Shown here: positions 35,701 to 44,497 of the stretch, in pieces
Layout of the letters: every line of letters starts with the position of its first letter
How positions within the stretch are numbered: position 1 is the stretch's first letter
DNA from: Paenibacillus sp. FSL R5-0341
Lineage (GTDB): Bacteria; Bacillota; Bacilli; Paenibacillales; Paenibacillaceae
Direction: 5' to 3'
NCBI RefSeq assembly: GCF_037975235.1
Contig: NZ_CP150241.1
Coordinates: forward strand, 3,968,001-4,032,000
Length of the DNA stretch: 64,000 nt
The notes under the pieces: model-generated
Database searches by the model: none
What the model saw: only the letters and a program-made list of their open reading frames with translations
Told to the model about the DNA's origin: nothing
Program-made: the position numbers and the translations under genes

Positions 35701-36412
35701 ACAACAGTCCGTCATATCTGACTTCCCAGGCCGCAAATATAGCTTCCACACCTTCGGTATATTGGTCAAAAGAAAGCTCCCGCTCCCGATGCTTGTCGAT
35801 CTGGTTCACGATCAGAAACAACGGTTTGCCCCAATCCGACAGACTCTTGGCAAATGAAAGGTTTGTCTCGGACTGAACATGATTATAGTCCATGACATAG
35901 AACACCACATCCGCCAGATGCAGTGCAGAATGGGTCGCGAGACTGTGCCCGCGATCTGTTGAGTCCACACCTGGTGTATCCAGCAGAACAGCATCATCTT
36001 TCAGCAGCGGTATATCATCCCATACCTCAATCGAGCTGTACGCTCCGCCATTTTTGCAATACGCCTCCAATTCCTCTGGAGAGACTTCAAGTGTTCCTGC
36101 ACTATTGTCAGCGCTTACGTTTGCAGATGTATAAATAAGCGCTCTCGGCTTACCATTACGTATAGACACCACATTCGCACTTGTTGGCACAGGGCTTGAA
36201 GGCAACACCCGCTTACCGCATAAACTGTTGATGAGACTCGATTTGCCTGCAGAGAAGTGACCACAGAACGCAATCGTCAGATGTTTCATTTCCGCCTTGC
36301 TGATTAAATCCGTTAAAGCCTGTACAGCCGTATGGTCCCCTGTCTGCTCCATCGCTTCACGCAGCGGAAGCAGAGGTTTAGCCATTTCTTTTGGGTAATC
36401 TGTTCTGGACAT
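32726..36412 (-). CDS. dynA: Two-headed dynamin-like GTPase (DynA type)
   Basis: 1228 aa, close to B. subtilis DynA (about 1190), with two fused dynamin units. Unit 1: P-loop GHFSAGKSSLIN near residue 51, DTPGVDSTDRGH (G3), NQIDK (G4). Unit 2: P-loop GAFSAGKSSFANALLG, HPTTAAINR (switch I), DTPGADSVNARHTG (G3), G4 as NASD. Each is followed by long helical stalk sequence. Between them is a Pro/Ala/Arg-rich linker (about residues 490-640) encoded by a very GC-rich stretch (34300-35000). DynA mediates membrane fusion and repair and protects against phage lysis and pore-formers in Bacillus. GGGGGAAGG precedes the ATG. Confidence 0.93.
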   Translation of the reverse strand: MSRTDYPKEMAKPLLPLREAMEQTGDHTAVQALTDLISKAEMKHLTIAFCGHFSAGKSSLINSLCGKRVLPSSPVPTSANVVSIRNGKPRALIYTSANVSADNSAGTLEVSPEELEAYCKNGGAYSSIEVWDDIPLLKDDAVLLDTPGVDSTDRGHSLATHSALHLADVVFYVMDYNHVQSETNLSFAKSLSDWGKPLFLIVNQIDKHRERELSFDQYTEGVEAIFAAWEVRYDGLLFTSLRDKEHRYNQWDVIPELIRHMMQEKEALITHSLASSASHVTEQHLTRQAEKREDEENSLLDEIGGKEGIERLERELELLDQQAADIRTGPARVREKFRAELEPLLANANLTPADIRTSAAAYLESRKPGFRVGLLFSGGKTEQEKQRRASELVRLLQDQASGQVEVHIRTMLRQLGESHQLWGAEWEQALNTELPAVDEALLEMKRSASAEVSPEYVIQFSKDLRGEIEARYRRSAMMLADRMLEALAARGEAALQALDASRAALLAQSAAAARYTALQRSAAAEAAGLRSLLPHAGPLPSGILPEVKGPHVPAVPEPGEAPGSHAGTSTSVAARPQTPEAPPAQRAVAAAVPGPTAAAGAERRRRLDAAAARLEAAAALVEPYPAMGSAVRDLRARAASLAGGTFTLALFGAFSAGKSSFANALLGEAVLPVSPHPTTAAINRIMAPAGGAEHGTARVRMKTRDAFQEDLGYSFRLLGLGEPGAEWQKRVKSLSPQDVHPAGRPHYSFLQAAASGWEETADQLGQDVLVDLDGYRNFVANEKKSCFVDSIDLYYSCDVTEQGIVLVDTPGADSVNARHTGVTFNYMKNADALIFVTYYNHAFSQGDRQFLNQLGRVKDSSAMDQMFFVVNASDLSSSEEELEQVLDHVSTQLRSNGIRAPRLFPVSSILAMEGKMAGDSKLLEQSGFVRFEEEFNQFAGRELADLAVGGASEEMARVIQRLKKRAEDAAQGEEALQQRRDELETIQGQSRQRIQRLAERSMKEELSQETAELLFHVRQRLAYRLGLFMAEAFHPSVLREDRGNLKTAFAACGRELLRMIAIELEQELLATTLRLEQAGQTWLMKQVTDCIDEVRQLSGGVDVSLPLNERWSTPVLEEVRLEEPSGWKSYLNYFRNPKQFFEGDGRQRLQEALDPVLKQMIIEVLPTAQDKLIQFYDNQLRQSLQHQSRQLEERLDEAVSGIQDTLESGIPAEQWSSLSVQLEQIERS

Positions 36413-36554
36413 GACTGGCCTTCCCCCTGGCTCCTCTAATTTGACATCCGTTTCGACGTCTATCTCTTTTACAACATTTATTTTAACATTATCAAGTTTG
36501 AATTTGAACGGTTGGAATTGAATATACAGAAATGAACGTATAAATTCGATAATC

Positions 36555-36585
36555 TAAAAAAAATAAAACCGACCAAGTCGGTTTT
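36555..36585 (-). terminator. Terminator downstream of the 90-aa gene
   Basis: Arms AAAACCGAC and GTCGGTTTT with a 3-base loop; T-rich run on the minus strand. Confidence 0.85.
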
Positions 36586-36636
36586 ATCTGTAATACGTTC
36601 TATATTCAGCATACAGCAAAATGCTTACGCCAAGTG

Positions 36637-36702
36637 TCTGTTGCATGAATATCGATGCGATCACCTTAAGCACAATGATTCTCATGACATTAATGCAACA
36701 GA
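36637..36702. repeat. 10-bp inverted repeat with a 46-base spacer
   Basis: TCTGTTGCAT (36637-36646) and ATGCAACAGA (36693-36702) are perfect reverse complements, lying between the 90-aa gene stop and its terminator. Confidence 0.45.
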
Positions 36703-36722
36703 ACGAATTGTTTAATCAATTC

Positions 36723-36995
36723 TTAAGAAACTGCATTCTCCATGGAAGGCAGCAAAATTTCAAATACTTGTCCATGTTGCAGAATTGTGATGTCTCTGCC
36801 TTTGTCTCTCATAACAACAACTTCTGGTTTAACGGACATACGCTCCAGATAATGTTCAGGCACGTCGCCAGAATGGCTCACTGTGATGCCTTCTACTTCT
36901 TTTTCTTCATTTTCAGCCATTTCCTGTTCAACGATTTGTTCAAAAATATCGGAGAAGGCCTCAAAATTGTCAGTGTACACGGAAATGCATTTCAT
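36723..36995 (-). CDS. Conserved 90-aa protein of unknown function
   Basis: MKCISVYTDNFEAFSDIFE opens the protein; it is acidic with GITVSHSGDVPEHYLERM and ITILQHGQVFEILLP as its conserved-looking parts. No signal peptide, membrane segment or known domain. AAAGGAT lies 9 bases before the ATG, so it is a real gene. Homologs in Bacillales have sometimes been labelled NAD/NADP transhydrogenase, but the sequence gives no support for that name. It lies between nth and dynA with its own terminator. Confidence 0.7.
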   Translation of the reverse strand: MKCISVYTDNFEAFSDIFEQIVEQEMAENEEKEVEGITVSHSGDVPEHYLERMSVKPEVVVMRDKGRDITILQHGQVFEILLPSMENAVS

Positions 36996-37018
36996 GATTA
37001 TTCATCCTTTTCTGCTCA

Positions 37019-37714
37019 TTAATTTATTTTGCGTTTTCGGGTGGTGACACGTTCCTTATCTTTCCTGATTTGGGACGTTTTCATACGTTTTTTCCCTTCC
37101 CTGCATATGTCCAGCAATGGACAGACATGACAAGCAGGGTTCTGTGCCTTACAATGGTAGCGTCCAAAAAATATAAACCGGTGGTGAGTTAAAGTCCACT
37201 CATCCCGGGGTACGCGCTTCATTAGTTTCTTTTCGACTTCAAGTACGGAGTCATCCCAACCCGCAAGCGCCAGCCGCTTGGATACTCGTTCAACATGAGT
37301 ATCTACTGCAATTGCTGGTACTCCAAACGCATTGGAAACAACTACATTCGCGGTTTTCCGACCAACACCTGGTAGCGTCACAAGCTGATCATGTTCCTGC
37401 GGTACATCACCGCCATACTGCTCTATTAAAATTCGGCACATGTTCTGAATATGCTTGGCCTTGTTCCGATACAAGCCAATCCGCCGAATATCCTGTTCCA
37501 GCTCTTCGAGAGGAACCGCCAGATAATCTGCTGGGCTTCTGTATTTCTGGAACAAATCTGCGGTTACCTTGTTCACCGTTTCATCGGTGCACTGGGCAGA
37601 CAAAAGGACAGCTACCGTCAATTCAAATGCATTGCTGTGATTTAATTCGCAATGTGCATCAGGAAACATTGCTTCCATAGTTTCGAGTATATGTCTAACC
37701 GTCGCTGCATTCAT
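37019..37714 (-). CDS. nth: Endonuclease III (base-excision DNA glycosylase/AP lyase)
   Basis: 231 aa. The helix-hairpin-helix LPGVGRKTANVV carries catalytic Lys120, and Asp138 is in VDTHV, at the same numbers as E. coli Nth. The [4Fe-4S] cluster ligands are in the pattern C-x6-C-x2-C-x5-C (CKAQNPACHVCPLLDIC). It removes oxidised pyrimidines and nicks abasic sites. It has a basic C-terminal tail of about 20 residues (RMKTSQIRKDKERVTTRKRK). GGGAGG precedes the ATG. Confidence 0.95.
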   Translation of the reverse strand: MNAATVRHILETMEAMFPDAHCELNHSNAFELTVAVLLSAQCTDETVNKVTADLFQKYRSPADYLAVPLEELEQDIRRIGLYRNKAKHIQNMCRILIEQYGGDVPQEHDQLVTLPGVGRKTANVVVSNAFGVPAIAVDTHVERVSKRLALAGWDDSVLEVEKKLMKRVPRDEWTLTHHRFIFFGRYHCKAQNPACHVCPLLDICREGKKRMKTSQIRKDKERVTTRKRKIN

Positions 37715-37805
37715 GAAGAGCTACCTCCCACAAAATGACTCCATGCTGAGGAGCCTTACTTCGAAGCTTCATCCAAGTACTTTGCGGGGACCTCAAAAAG
37801 CTTGC

Positions 37806-37847
37806 AAAAAAAACGTCTTGATGCGGGAAAGATCCCGTATCAAGACG
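37806..37847 (-). terminator. Terminator of the S-layer-homology gene
   Basis: On the minus strand CGTCTTGATACGGG pairs with CCCGCATCAAGACG (one mismatch), followed by TTTTTTTT. Confidence 0.92.
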
Positions 37848-37877
37848 GTCATTCTTTTGATCCTCGAAAAGAAACGA

Positions 37878-40616
37878 TTACTGTTTTTGAATCTCCAGAA
37901 TAACATTGTTCAGGAGATACAATACAATATTATCATTATCTCTGAGAGATTGCACGCTTAAAGTATTGTCACCCTGGTGAACAAATACACTTGATCCGAG
38001 TGCAAAACGATAATTTGTGTCAGCTGTCGTTTCCCGTTTAACCAGAATCTGGTTGCCCACGCCATCATAAGACCAGAATTGTTTGCTCATGACAGTCAGC
38101 ACTCTGAAGCGTGTGGAATTATCCGTATCTTTTGTCATTTCGACACGATCTCCAACCGTAAGACTCGTCAGTGAAGTTAATGTAGAGCCAGATTTAACGA
38201 CTTTAACCGAACCGCTAACAGGCACCGTTTCAGTCTGACCGTTAAACTGCTTGAGCGTTACGGAGGAAGCATCCACTGCTGTAACTTCAGCCAGCGTACG
38301 CTTCACGACTTGAACTGCTTTTGGCGTAGCTCCTTCAAACGTTACATTAATCAGGTTGCCTGCTGTCAATTGTGAAGGCGTGATCGTCTGACCACTCTCT
38401 CCAGTCAGTACCGCTTGATCCACGTAGAACTGACTTGTCAACAGATCCGATTTCACTCGAATACGACCATTCGCTTCCAGGGCAACCACTTCAAATTGAG
38501 CCACAGTGTTCAATGCAACCTTCTGCACCACATCCTGATTTGCTCCAAGCGTTACGGTAACGTTGTCACCAATCTTCAAATCTCCCAGACTTGCGCCGGA
38601 TTTGTTATAGATTTCAACCGTAGGAGCGGTAGTGTAAGGCACTGTGATTGTCTGATTACCAGACAACAAACTGATTTTTTTGCCAGAAGTATCCATGTTG
38701 CTGATCGTACCTTCGTACTTGTAAATCACCTTAACGGACAACGCACGTGTTCCCACATAAGTCAGATCCAATTTGCGACCATCATTTAAAAGCGACTCCA
38801 GACCAGCGAGTGTAGGTTTGGTCGTATTGTAATCCAGTTTGGTTTTCTCATCCAATGTAAATACAAACGGCTTCTTGTTGTTGTCCAGTACAGTAAGTAC
38901 CTTTGTTTTACTGTTGTAAGATACAACCGTTACCCCGTTCTTAGGTTCCATTTGACGTCCAATGACCTGAATACGCGTTACCTGATCGTCAGAGTTTAAT
39001 GTCAGCTCCACCTGATCCCCGTTCGTTGCATCCGTGATCAGATCATTCAACGTTGCATCCTGAATGCCATTGATAATGACTTCCGGCTTTTCAGTCAGCA
39101 GTTTCGCTTCAAGGGAACCCCCTTCACGTTTGAACGTTAACGTGGACTGGTTGCCACCGATCTCAACCAATGTTCCGCGTACAGATTGCTCCACACCTTG
39201 AGACAATGCGATGGTTTGCAGAACACTATCCTTTACGGTGTATTTCACGGCACTGCCGGCTTTGAGATCAGCCACTGACAAAATACGGTTTTGATATGTG
39301 ATAATCAGATTGTCATTGTATGCAAACTGTTCTGTAGCACCCGCTGCATTAACAAGCTTGATCGTTTTGCCAGAAGTAGACACTTCAGCAATGACACCAT
39401 TGTCACTCTTATTCACAATGCCGGATTTCACACGAATAACGACTGTTTTTTTGTCAGCCGAGAACGTTTCCCGCTGTACTTCGATGATGCTATCTGCTGT
39501 AATATCGGACAGTTTGATTGCATTACCATTCTGATCGATGAATGCAGTTGCCTCATCATAACTGTACGTTTCGTAATTTTCGCCTACAAAGATACCAATT
39601 TTATTTCCTGACAAGGAACGCGCAAAAGTCCCCTCAACGCTTTCCACCTGCGGTGTAGCATCAACGACTTCCACATAGGAAGCCACACCTGTAGAACCTA
39701 CAACCTGAACTTTTGTATACAGCTTCACATCAGTGGATGAAGCACGAGTTTCACTGTCTTTCGTAAAGTAAGGCGTACTGCTGTTCACTGTGAAGTTAAC
39801 GGCTTTGCCGTCCACAACCAGCGTGATCTGCCCATCTTTCAATCCAGTCACATAACCCGTGGATGTGTTGGGATACGCTGTATCCGTCAACGATTCGCCA
39901 CGACTGAAGAAGGTAGCGAGTTGAGCACGGGTTACGGAACCGGTTGGATTGAATTTGTTGCCTTCTACACCTTTGGCCAGATCCAGGCTAACAGCCAGAT
40001 TGACATAACCTTTACCACTTTCGGAGATATCTGCATTATCAGCAAATCCGGTAGATTGATTGTTTTGAGCCTTGGCTTCAGCATCCTTGTCCAATGAACG
40101 GATTAACAATTTCGTAATCCATTCCCGTGAAGCCGGTTTTTGACCCCAGGATGTCTTGGATACATCCACCGTTGATTCTTCCGTCTTATCAATCAGTCCC
40201 AGTTGAAGTGCCAGCGCGACATATGGCTTGAAATAATTTCCCACTTCCATGTTTGTCGGTAATGCCGCAGCCGTGTCGGTCTTCAACTGGCCCTCTTGAT
40301 TCATAAAACGGATTGCCATCGTTACAGCTTCTTGCTGTGTTACCGCGTCTCCTGGACGGAACAGGCCGTTATTACCGAGAAGAATGCCTTGGTATGCCAG
40401 TTTGTACACATGTTTCTCAGCCCAGTATCCGACCTTGATGTCACTGAACAAACCAGTTGGTGCAGCCGTATTCGTTATTGCAGCAGTCTGACCCTGCCCC
40501 GTTTCTGTTGATTCTGCTGCCATGGCAGCTCCGCCGGCGCTAAGGGCCATCATGCCTGCAAGCACGGCTGATACTACTTTTTTAGAGTGTGATGGATGGT
40601 TATATTTAAAAGTCAC
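37878..40616 (-). CDS. S-layer-homology (SLH) cell-surface protein
   Basis: 912 aa with a GTG start at 40616, 9 bases after GAGGGG. Signal peptide at 1-33 (AAMA before AE). Three SLH repeats lie at about 53-105 (FSDIKVGYWAEKHVYKLAYQGILLGN), 125-190 and 195-250 (FADNADISESGKGYVNLAVSLDLAKG), which bind pyruvylated wall polymers. The rest, about 260-910, is a beta-rich series of similar modules with VxG...VTxI and GDxVxVTL motifs and no catalytic residues. It is likely a surface-layer or adhesin-type structural protein. A tandem 21-bp repeat lies just upstream. Confidence 0.9.
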   Translation of the reverse strand: MTFKYNHPSHSKKVVSAVLAGMMALSAGGAAMAAESTETGQGQTAAITNTAAPTGLFSDIKVGYWAEKHVYKLAYQGILLGNNGLFRPGDAVTQQEAVTMAIRFMNQEGQLKTDTAAALPTNMEVGNYFKPYVALALQLGLIDKTEESTVDVSKTSWGQKPASREWITKLLIRSLDKDAEAKAQNNQSTGFADNADISESGKGYVNLAVSLDLAKGVEGNKFNPTGSVTRAQLATFFSRGESLTDTAYPNTSTGYVTGLKDGQITLVVDGKAVNFTVNSSTPYFTKDSETRASSTDVKLYTKVQVVGSTGVASYVEVVDATPQVESVEGTFARSLSGNKIGIFVGENYETYSYDEATAFIDQNGNAIKLSDITADSIIEVQRETFSADKKTVVIRVKSGIVNKSDNGVIAEVSTSGKTIKLVNAAGATEQFAYNDNLIITYQNRILSVADLKAGSAVKYTVKDSVLQTIALSQGVEQSVRGTLVEIGGNQSTLTFKREGGSLEAKLLTEKPEVIINGIQDATLNDLITDATNGDQVELTLNSDDQVTRIQVIGRQMEPKNGVTVVSYNSKTKVLTVLDNNKKPFVFTLDEKTKLDYNTTKPTLAGLESLLNDGRKLDLTYVGTRALSVKVIYKYEGTISNMDTSGKKISLLSGNQTITVPYTTAPTVEIYNKSGASLGDLKIGDNVTVTLGANQDVVQKVALNTVAQFEVVALEANGRIRVKSDLLTSQFYVDQAVLTGESGQTITPSQLTAGNLINVTFEGATPKAVQVVKRTLAEVTAVDASSVTLKQFNGQTETVPVSGSVKVVKSGSTLTSLTSLTVGDRVEMTKDTDNSTRFRVLTVMSKQFWSYDGVGNQILVKRETTADTNYRFALGSSVFVHQGDNTLSVQSLRDNDNIVLYLLNNVILEIQKQ

Positions 40617-40636
40617 CTATGATTCCCCTCTCTCAT

Positions 40637-40678
40637 GTAAAACGACCTATATTCCGTGTAAAACGACCTATATTCCGT
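40637..40678. repeat. Perfect tandem 2 x 21-bp direct repeat in the SLH gene leader
   Basis: Two identical 21-bp units beginning GTAAAACGACC (40637-40657 and 40658-40678) lie 21 bases upstream of the SLH start codon. Two exact helical-turn units suggest a regulator site or a recent slippage duplication. Confidence 0.75.
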
Positions 40679-40709
40679 GGCTTCACGGTACGACAGCCTG
40701 CTGTACAGC

Positions 40710-41387
40710 CTATTCGGATCTTGTCATTGGATGTTCAAGATCCACATGGCCCATCAGACTCTCGGACTGTTGACCGTCCACCAGTAAGTCAAGTGATTTA
40801 ACTTCATCAAACTGGAAGAATGTTTGTTTCAAAGCATCCAGCGCATAGGACTCTCCACCTGCACCAAGACGTGCCGTATCTGGCAAATGAATATCCAGCG
40901 TAAGAGCTCCATCCTTGAACTGAACAGATTTCAATTCAATTTCTTTCGCCCACAGTGGAACTAGTTTAGCGTCTTTGCTCTGTTGCAGTGATTCAAAGGC
41001 AGCCTTGTATTTGGCATCATCCGATGCATATGAAATCTCTGCCGTAGCTTTGTGCAACTCCAGTTCTTCTTCATCCGTATAGAATACAGTGATTGTTTTC
41101 TTTTGATTACTTTCAGAAGTTGCTGGCGTCTCCGTAGACGTTTCGCTTGGCGGAGTAGTTGTAGTCGTTCCCTCCGAGCTGCCTTCTGTGGATTCTGTAG
41201 GTGTTGTGTTCTCTTCAGGTTCAGCGGTTACCGGTTCGGTAATTGTTTCGCCTTCAACCTCGGTCACATTGGTCTCGCTTCCTGCGCCTTGCGTCTGATT
41301 CGGAGCAGCTGTTGGCTTGCTTCCACATCCAGCAGCAACTGCCATAACCGTTACCAGCAAAGCTGCAATCCATATTTTCTTGTTCAT
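40710..41387 (-). CDS. GerMN-domain lipoprotein
   Basis: 225 aa. Lipobox VAAGC with Cys21, a long Thr/Ser/Glu/Pro-rich linker (about 25-92), then a GerMN domain (about 96-220: TVFYTDEEELELHKATAEI, YKAAFESLQ, LDIHLPDTARLGAGGESYALDALKQTFFQF). GerMN domains occur in the spore-germination lipoprotein GerM and in LpqB-like envelope proteins and probably bind glycan or act as scaffold. GAGGAGGCGGAG precedes the ATG. It lies directly downstream of the second amidase. Confidence 0.88.
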   Translation of the reverse strand: MNKKIWIAALLVTVMAVAAGCGSKPTAAPNQTQGAGSETNVTEVEGETITEPVTAEPEENTTPTESTEGSSEGTTTTTPPSETSTETPATSESNQKKTITVFYTDEEELELHKATAEISYASDDAKYKAAFESLQQSKDAKLVPLWAKEIELKSVQFKDGALTLDIHLPDTARLGAGGESYALDALKQTFFQFDEVKSLDLLVDGQQSESLMGHVDLEHPMTRSE

Positions 41388-41422
41388 TCTAACTCCGCCT
41401 CCTCAACATAAGGGCTTGTCCC

Positions 41423-42832
41423 TTATTTAATTCCCAGATACTCCTTGATTCCTGCAACAATACCTTTGGCAACGCTGTTCTGGAAACTCTCTGTGAACAG
41501 GGCTGCTTCATCACTCTTGTTGCTAAGGAATCCACCTTCCAGCAGAACTGCTGGCATTGTCGTTTCACGGGTTACATGGAGACTTGCCGTTTTCACTCCA
41601 CGATCTTTCAGTCCGGAAGACTGCAAAAGATACTTGTGCATCACTGTAGCAAGTGCTTTGCTGTTGGAGCGTGTATAGAATGTCTCTACACCGTTCGCAG
41701 CAGCAGGGCCACTATTAGCATGTATGGAGATGAAGATATCCGCTTTTATGTCTTGTGCAATCTTCACACGTTCTTTTAATGCCAAGAATGTATCATCGCT
41801 GCGCGTTAACACAACGTCAATTTTGGATTCTTTTTTCAACAAGGCTTCCACTTTCAGTGCCATTGCCAGATTGAAGTCTTTTTCACGTTTGCCTGTTACA
41901 CCGATTGCCCCAGGATCCTGATCTCCATGACCTGCATCAATAACGACAACCTTTTTGCCATTATCACCAACTGGAGGAGCAGGTGTACCACTTTGATTAT
42001 TGAGGTCAACCATGATCAGTCCGGAATCATTTTGCACACTGTACCCTTTTGAACTGGACAGATCGATCACAAAACGAAGTGTAGATGGACTGTTGCTGTA
42101 TAACGAGTAACGAATCTTAGACACGTCCGGATAGCCGCTAACGACGAGTTGTCCATTCTGGTTGCTGTCTAGAGCCTGTCCTTCACTGAACGAATCAGCA
42201 AATGCGGTATTCGGCAAGTCTATTACGATTCGATCCGGTCCTGTCATCGTGAAGACGTTCGGCTTCGTACTTCCGCTTGTTGCAATCATGAAGCGGTTGT
42301 CGCTGAAGCTGATGCCGTTCACCAGTACAAGACCGTCTTGATCCGATCCTCCGCCTTCATTGCCAGAGTTCGGAGGTGTGGTTGTCCCGTTTCCGGAACC
42401 TGAATTCTGGGTAACTAATGTTACCGTCTTCGTGGTATTGTTCCAACCCACCTTAAGACCCATTTCCTCACCTATAAATCGGAGAGGCACGAGTGTAGTA
42501 CCATTTTTCACGAGTGGCGGGGCATCCAGGTTTACGTTACTGCCGTTCACCGTTGCCGTCTTCTGTCCAACAATCATCTGCATGGCAGTGTTGTCTTTGC
42601 TAATAGTCACCGTTTGCGTTTGCTGCTTCCACTCCACGCTATACCCAAGATTCTCAGACACAACCCGGATCGGAACCATCACCTTGCTGTTGATAATTTC
42701 CGCCTTCGTATCCGATGGCTGTACGATTTCTTTTCCGTCTAGGATAATTTTCGTGTCTGTTGCTGCATGACTATAGCCCGGGAAAACGAGCCCAAAGACA
42801 AATAACAGTACCAAAAAACCGAACTTCTTCAT
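41423..42832 (-). CDS. N-acetylmuramoyl-L-alanine amidase with copper-amine-oxidase-like and AMIN domains
   Basis: 469 aa. Signal peptide (1-23). Copper-amine-oxidase N-terminal-like domain at about 28-140 (MVPIRVVSENLGYSVEW, LVPLRFIGEEMGLKVGW). Gly/Ser linker, AMIN domain at about 168-275, and Amidase_3 domain at about 293-467 with zinc ligands in VIDAGHG, REKDFN and ISIHANSG, and the catalytic Glu in LLEGGFLSN. It cuts the amide bond between muramic acid and the stem peptide. It is a paralog of the gene 258 bp upstream, a tandem duplication. Confidence 0.93.
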   Translation of the reverse strand: MKKFGFLVLLFVFGLVFPGYSHAATDTKIILDGKEIVQPSDTKAEIINSKVMVPIRVVSENLGYSVEWKQQTQTVTISKDNTAMQMIVGQKTATVNGSNVNLDAPPLVKNGTTLVPLRFIGEEMGLKVGWNNTTKTVTLVTQNSGSGNGTTTPPNSGNEGGGSDQDGLVLVNGISFSDNRFMIATSGSTKPNVFTMTGPDRIVIDLPNTAFADSFSEGQALDSNQNGQLVVSGYPDVSKIRYSLYSNSPSTLRFVIDLSSSKGYSVQNDSGLIMVDLNNQSGTPAPPVGDNGKKVVVIDAGHGDQDPGAIGVTGKREKDFNLAMALKVEALLKKESKIDVVLTRSDDTFLALKERVKIAQDIKADIFISIHANSGPAAANGVETFYTRSNSKALATVMHKYLLQSSGLKDRGVKTASLHVTRETTMPAVLLEGGFLSNKSDEAALFTESFQNSVAKGIVAGIKEYLGIK

Positions 42833-43090
42833 CCTTCACCCCTACCATTCTCATATTTTTTTGCCGCATGTTGTCATTTTCCAACTCCGACTGACCGCTT
42901 GGGCATTACCAGACACCTATTAGACGCCCCTCGCTCTCAAAAGTTGCGAATATATTCCAACATAACAGAAAAAAAACGTTGTCAGATCAAGCTTTTTTTA
43001 CATTTTAATGTCTGTTTTTTTCCTTATTTATCAAATATACATCTCTAAACAACGTACTACCCTAACCTTCATATTTGCGCACAATCTACT

Positions 43091-44497
43091 TTACAGTCCC
43101 AAAAATTCAACAATTCCTTCTACAATCGCCTGTGCACATTTGTCCTGGTATTCTTCGGTGAGCATAACTGCTTCATCCGTTGGGTTGCTTAAAAAACCAA
43201 GTTCAAGTAACACAGCAGGCATCGTTGTTTCCCGGGTCACATGCAGACTCGCCGTTTTAACGCCACGATCCTTGAGTCCTGTTACCGGCAAGACATATTT
43301 GTGAAGAGTGTCAGCCAAAGTCTTGCTTTCTTTGCGGCTATAAAGCGTTTCAATGCCGTTTGGTACGGGTGTGGTGAATTTGTTTCCATGAATGGACACA
43401 AAAACATCTGCCTTGTTCAATTCAGCAATATCTACGCGCTGTTTAAGCGAAAGCTCTGTATCATCCTGGCGTGTAATGACCATCTGAATATCTTGGTATT
43501 GTTGAAGGATGGCCTGTACCTTCAGCCCTACAGCCAGATTGAAATCTTTCTCATAAGCTCCTGACAAACTCACTGCCCCAGATTGGCGACCACCATGTCC
43601 CGGATCAATGACCACAATCGTTTTGCCATCATTCGTAGGTACTGCCGGTTGGCTTGTAGGTTCTCCACTCGTGGCTGTCAGGTCAACGAGCAAGACATTG
43701 TTATCTCCAACAGACCATTTGGCTGTGGCCGACTGACTTAGATCCAGAACGACACGAACGGTGGAAGGCGTCTTGCTGAACAGGGCATACCGAACTTTGG
43801 AAACGAGGGGTGAGTCCGTAACGAGAATTTGTCCACTGCCATCCGCGTTAGAGGCTTGTCCCTGAATGAATTCCTGAGAGAATGTCGATGCAGGCAGATC
43901 AATAATAATGCGGTCTGGCCCACCAAGACTGGATACTTTGGGGCTAATATTGCCGTTTGTCGCTACAATCAGGCGATCTCCGCTGAAGCTGATGCCTTGA
44001 AGTTCTGTCAGACCGTCCGGGACAGGCGTCTCGACGGGGTCACTGTCACCTTCCGTTCCAACGACGGGAGGAATACTAAATAGGCTTACTGTCTTGGTTC
44101 CATTGTCCCAGCCCACACGCAGACCCATGCCTTCCCCTACAAAGCGTAAAGGAACAAGTGTTGTTCCCTGTTTGATTAGTGGGGGCGAATCCAGGTTTAC
44201 CACGGTTCCATTCACTGTAGCCGCATCCTTGCCAGCCGTCATTTGAATCATGCTGTTTCCTTTTTGAACCTGGACTGACTTAGTTGCCTTCTCCCACTTC
44301 ACCTCATAACCCAGGTTCTCGGATACAATTCGAATCGGAACCATGACCGTCTTTCCGATATTTTCTGCAGGTGCTCCCGTCCGCTGATTAATGGTTACAC
44401 CGTCGAGCACAATCGAGGGCGTGGTGTCTGCATGGGCCATGACTGGAAATAAACATAGGAACAGAAGAAAAACGACTGCTGCCGACCATTTTTTCAT
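43091..44497 (-). CDS. N-acetylmuramoyl-L-alanine amidase, upstream paralog
   Basis: 468 aa with the same domain order as the gene downstream. Signal peptide ends AHA before Asp. Zinc motifs are VIDPGHGG, YEKDFN and VSIHGNKF; catalytic Glu is in LLELGFLSN. Differences from its partner include HGNKF for HANSG and ELGF for EGGF, so the two may differ in substrate or partner. Wall-hydrolase pairs like this often divide roles between vegetative growth and sporulation; which does which cannot be told. Confidence 0.93.
   Translation of the reverse strand: MKKWSAAVVFLLFLCLFPVMAHADTTPSIVLDGVTINQRTGAPAENIGKTVMVPIRIVSENLGYEVKWEKATKSVQVQKGNSMIQMTAGKDAATVNGTVVNLDSPPLIKQGTTLVPLRFVGEGMGLRVGWDNGTKTVSLFSIPPVVGTEGDSDPVETPVPDGLTELQGISFSGDRLIVATNGNISPKVSSLGGPDRIIIDLPASTFSQEFIQGQASNADGSGQILVTDSPLVSKVRYALFSKTPSTVRVVLDLSQSATAKWSVGDNNVLLVDLTATSGEPTSQPAVPTNDGKTIVVIDPGHGGRQSGAVSLSGAYEKDFNLAVGLKVQAILQQYQDIQMVITRQDDTELSLKQRVDIAELNKADVFVSIHGNKFTTPVPNGIETLYSRKESKTLADTLHKYVLPVTGLKDRGVKTASLHVTRETTMPAVLLELGFLSNPTDEAVMLTEEYQDKCAQAIVEGIVEFLGL

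Larger units (their letters stand above)
36413..36722. other. Intergenic region upstream of dynA
   Basis: Holds the dynA promoter area, the terminator of the 90-aa gene and a 10-bp dyad. Nothing else is recognised. Confidence 0.4.
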
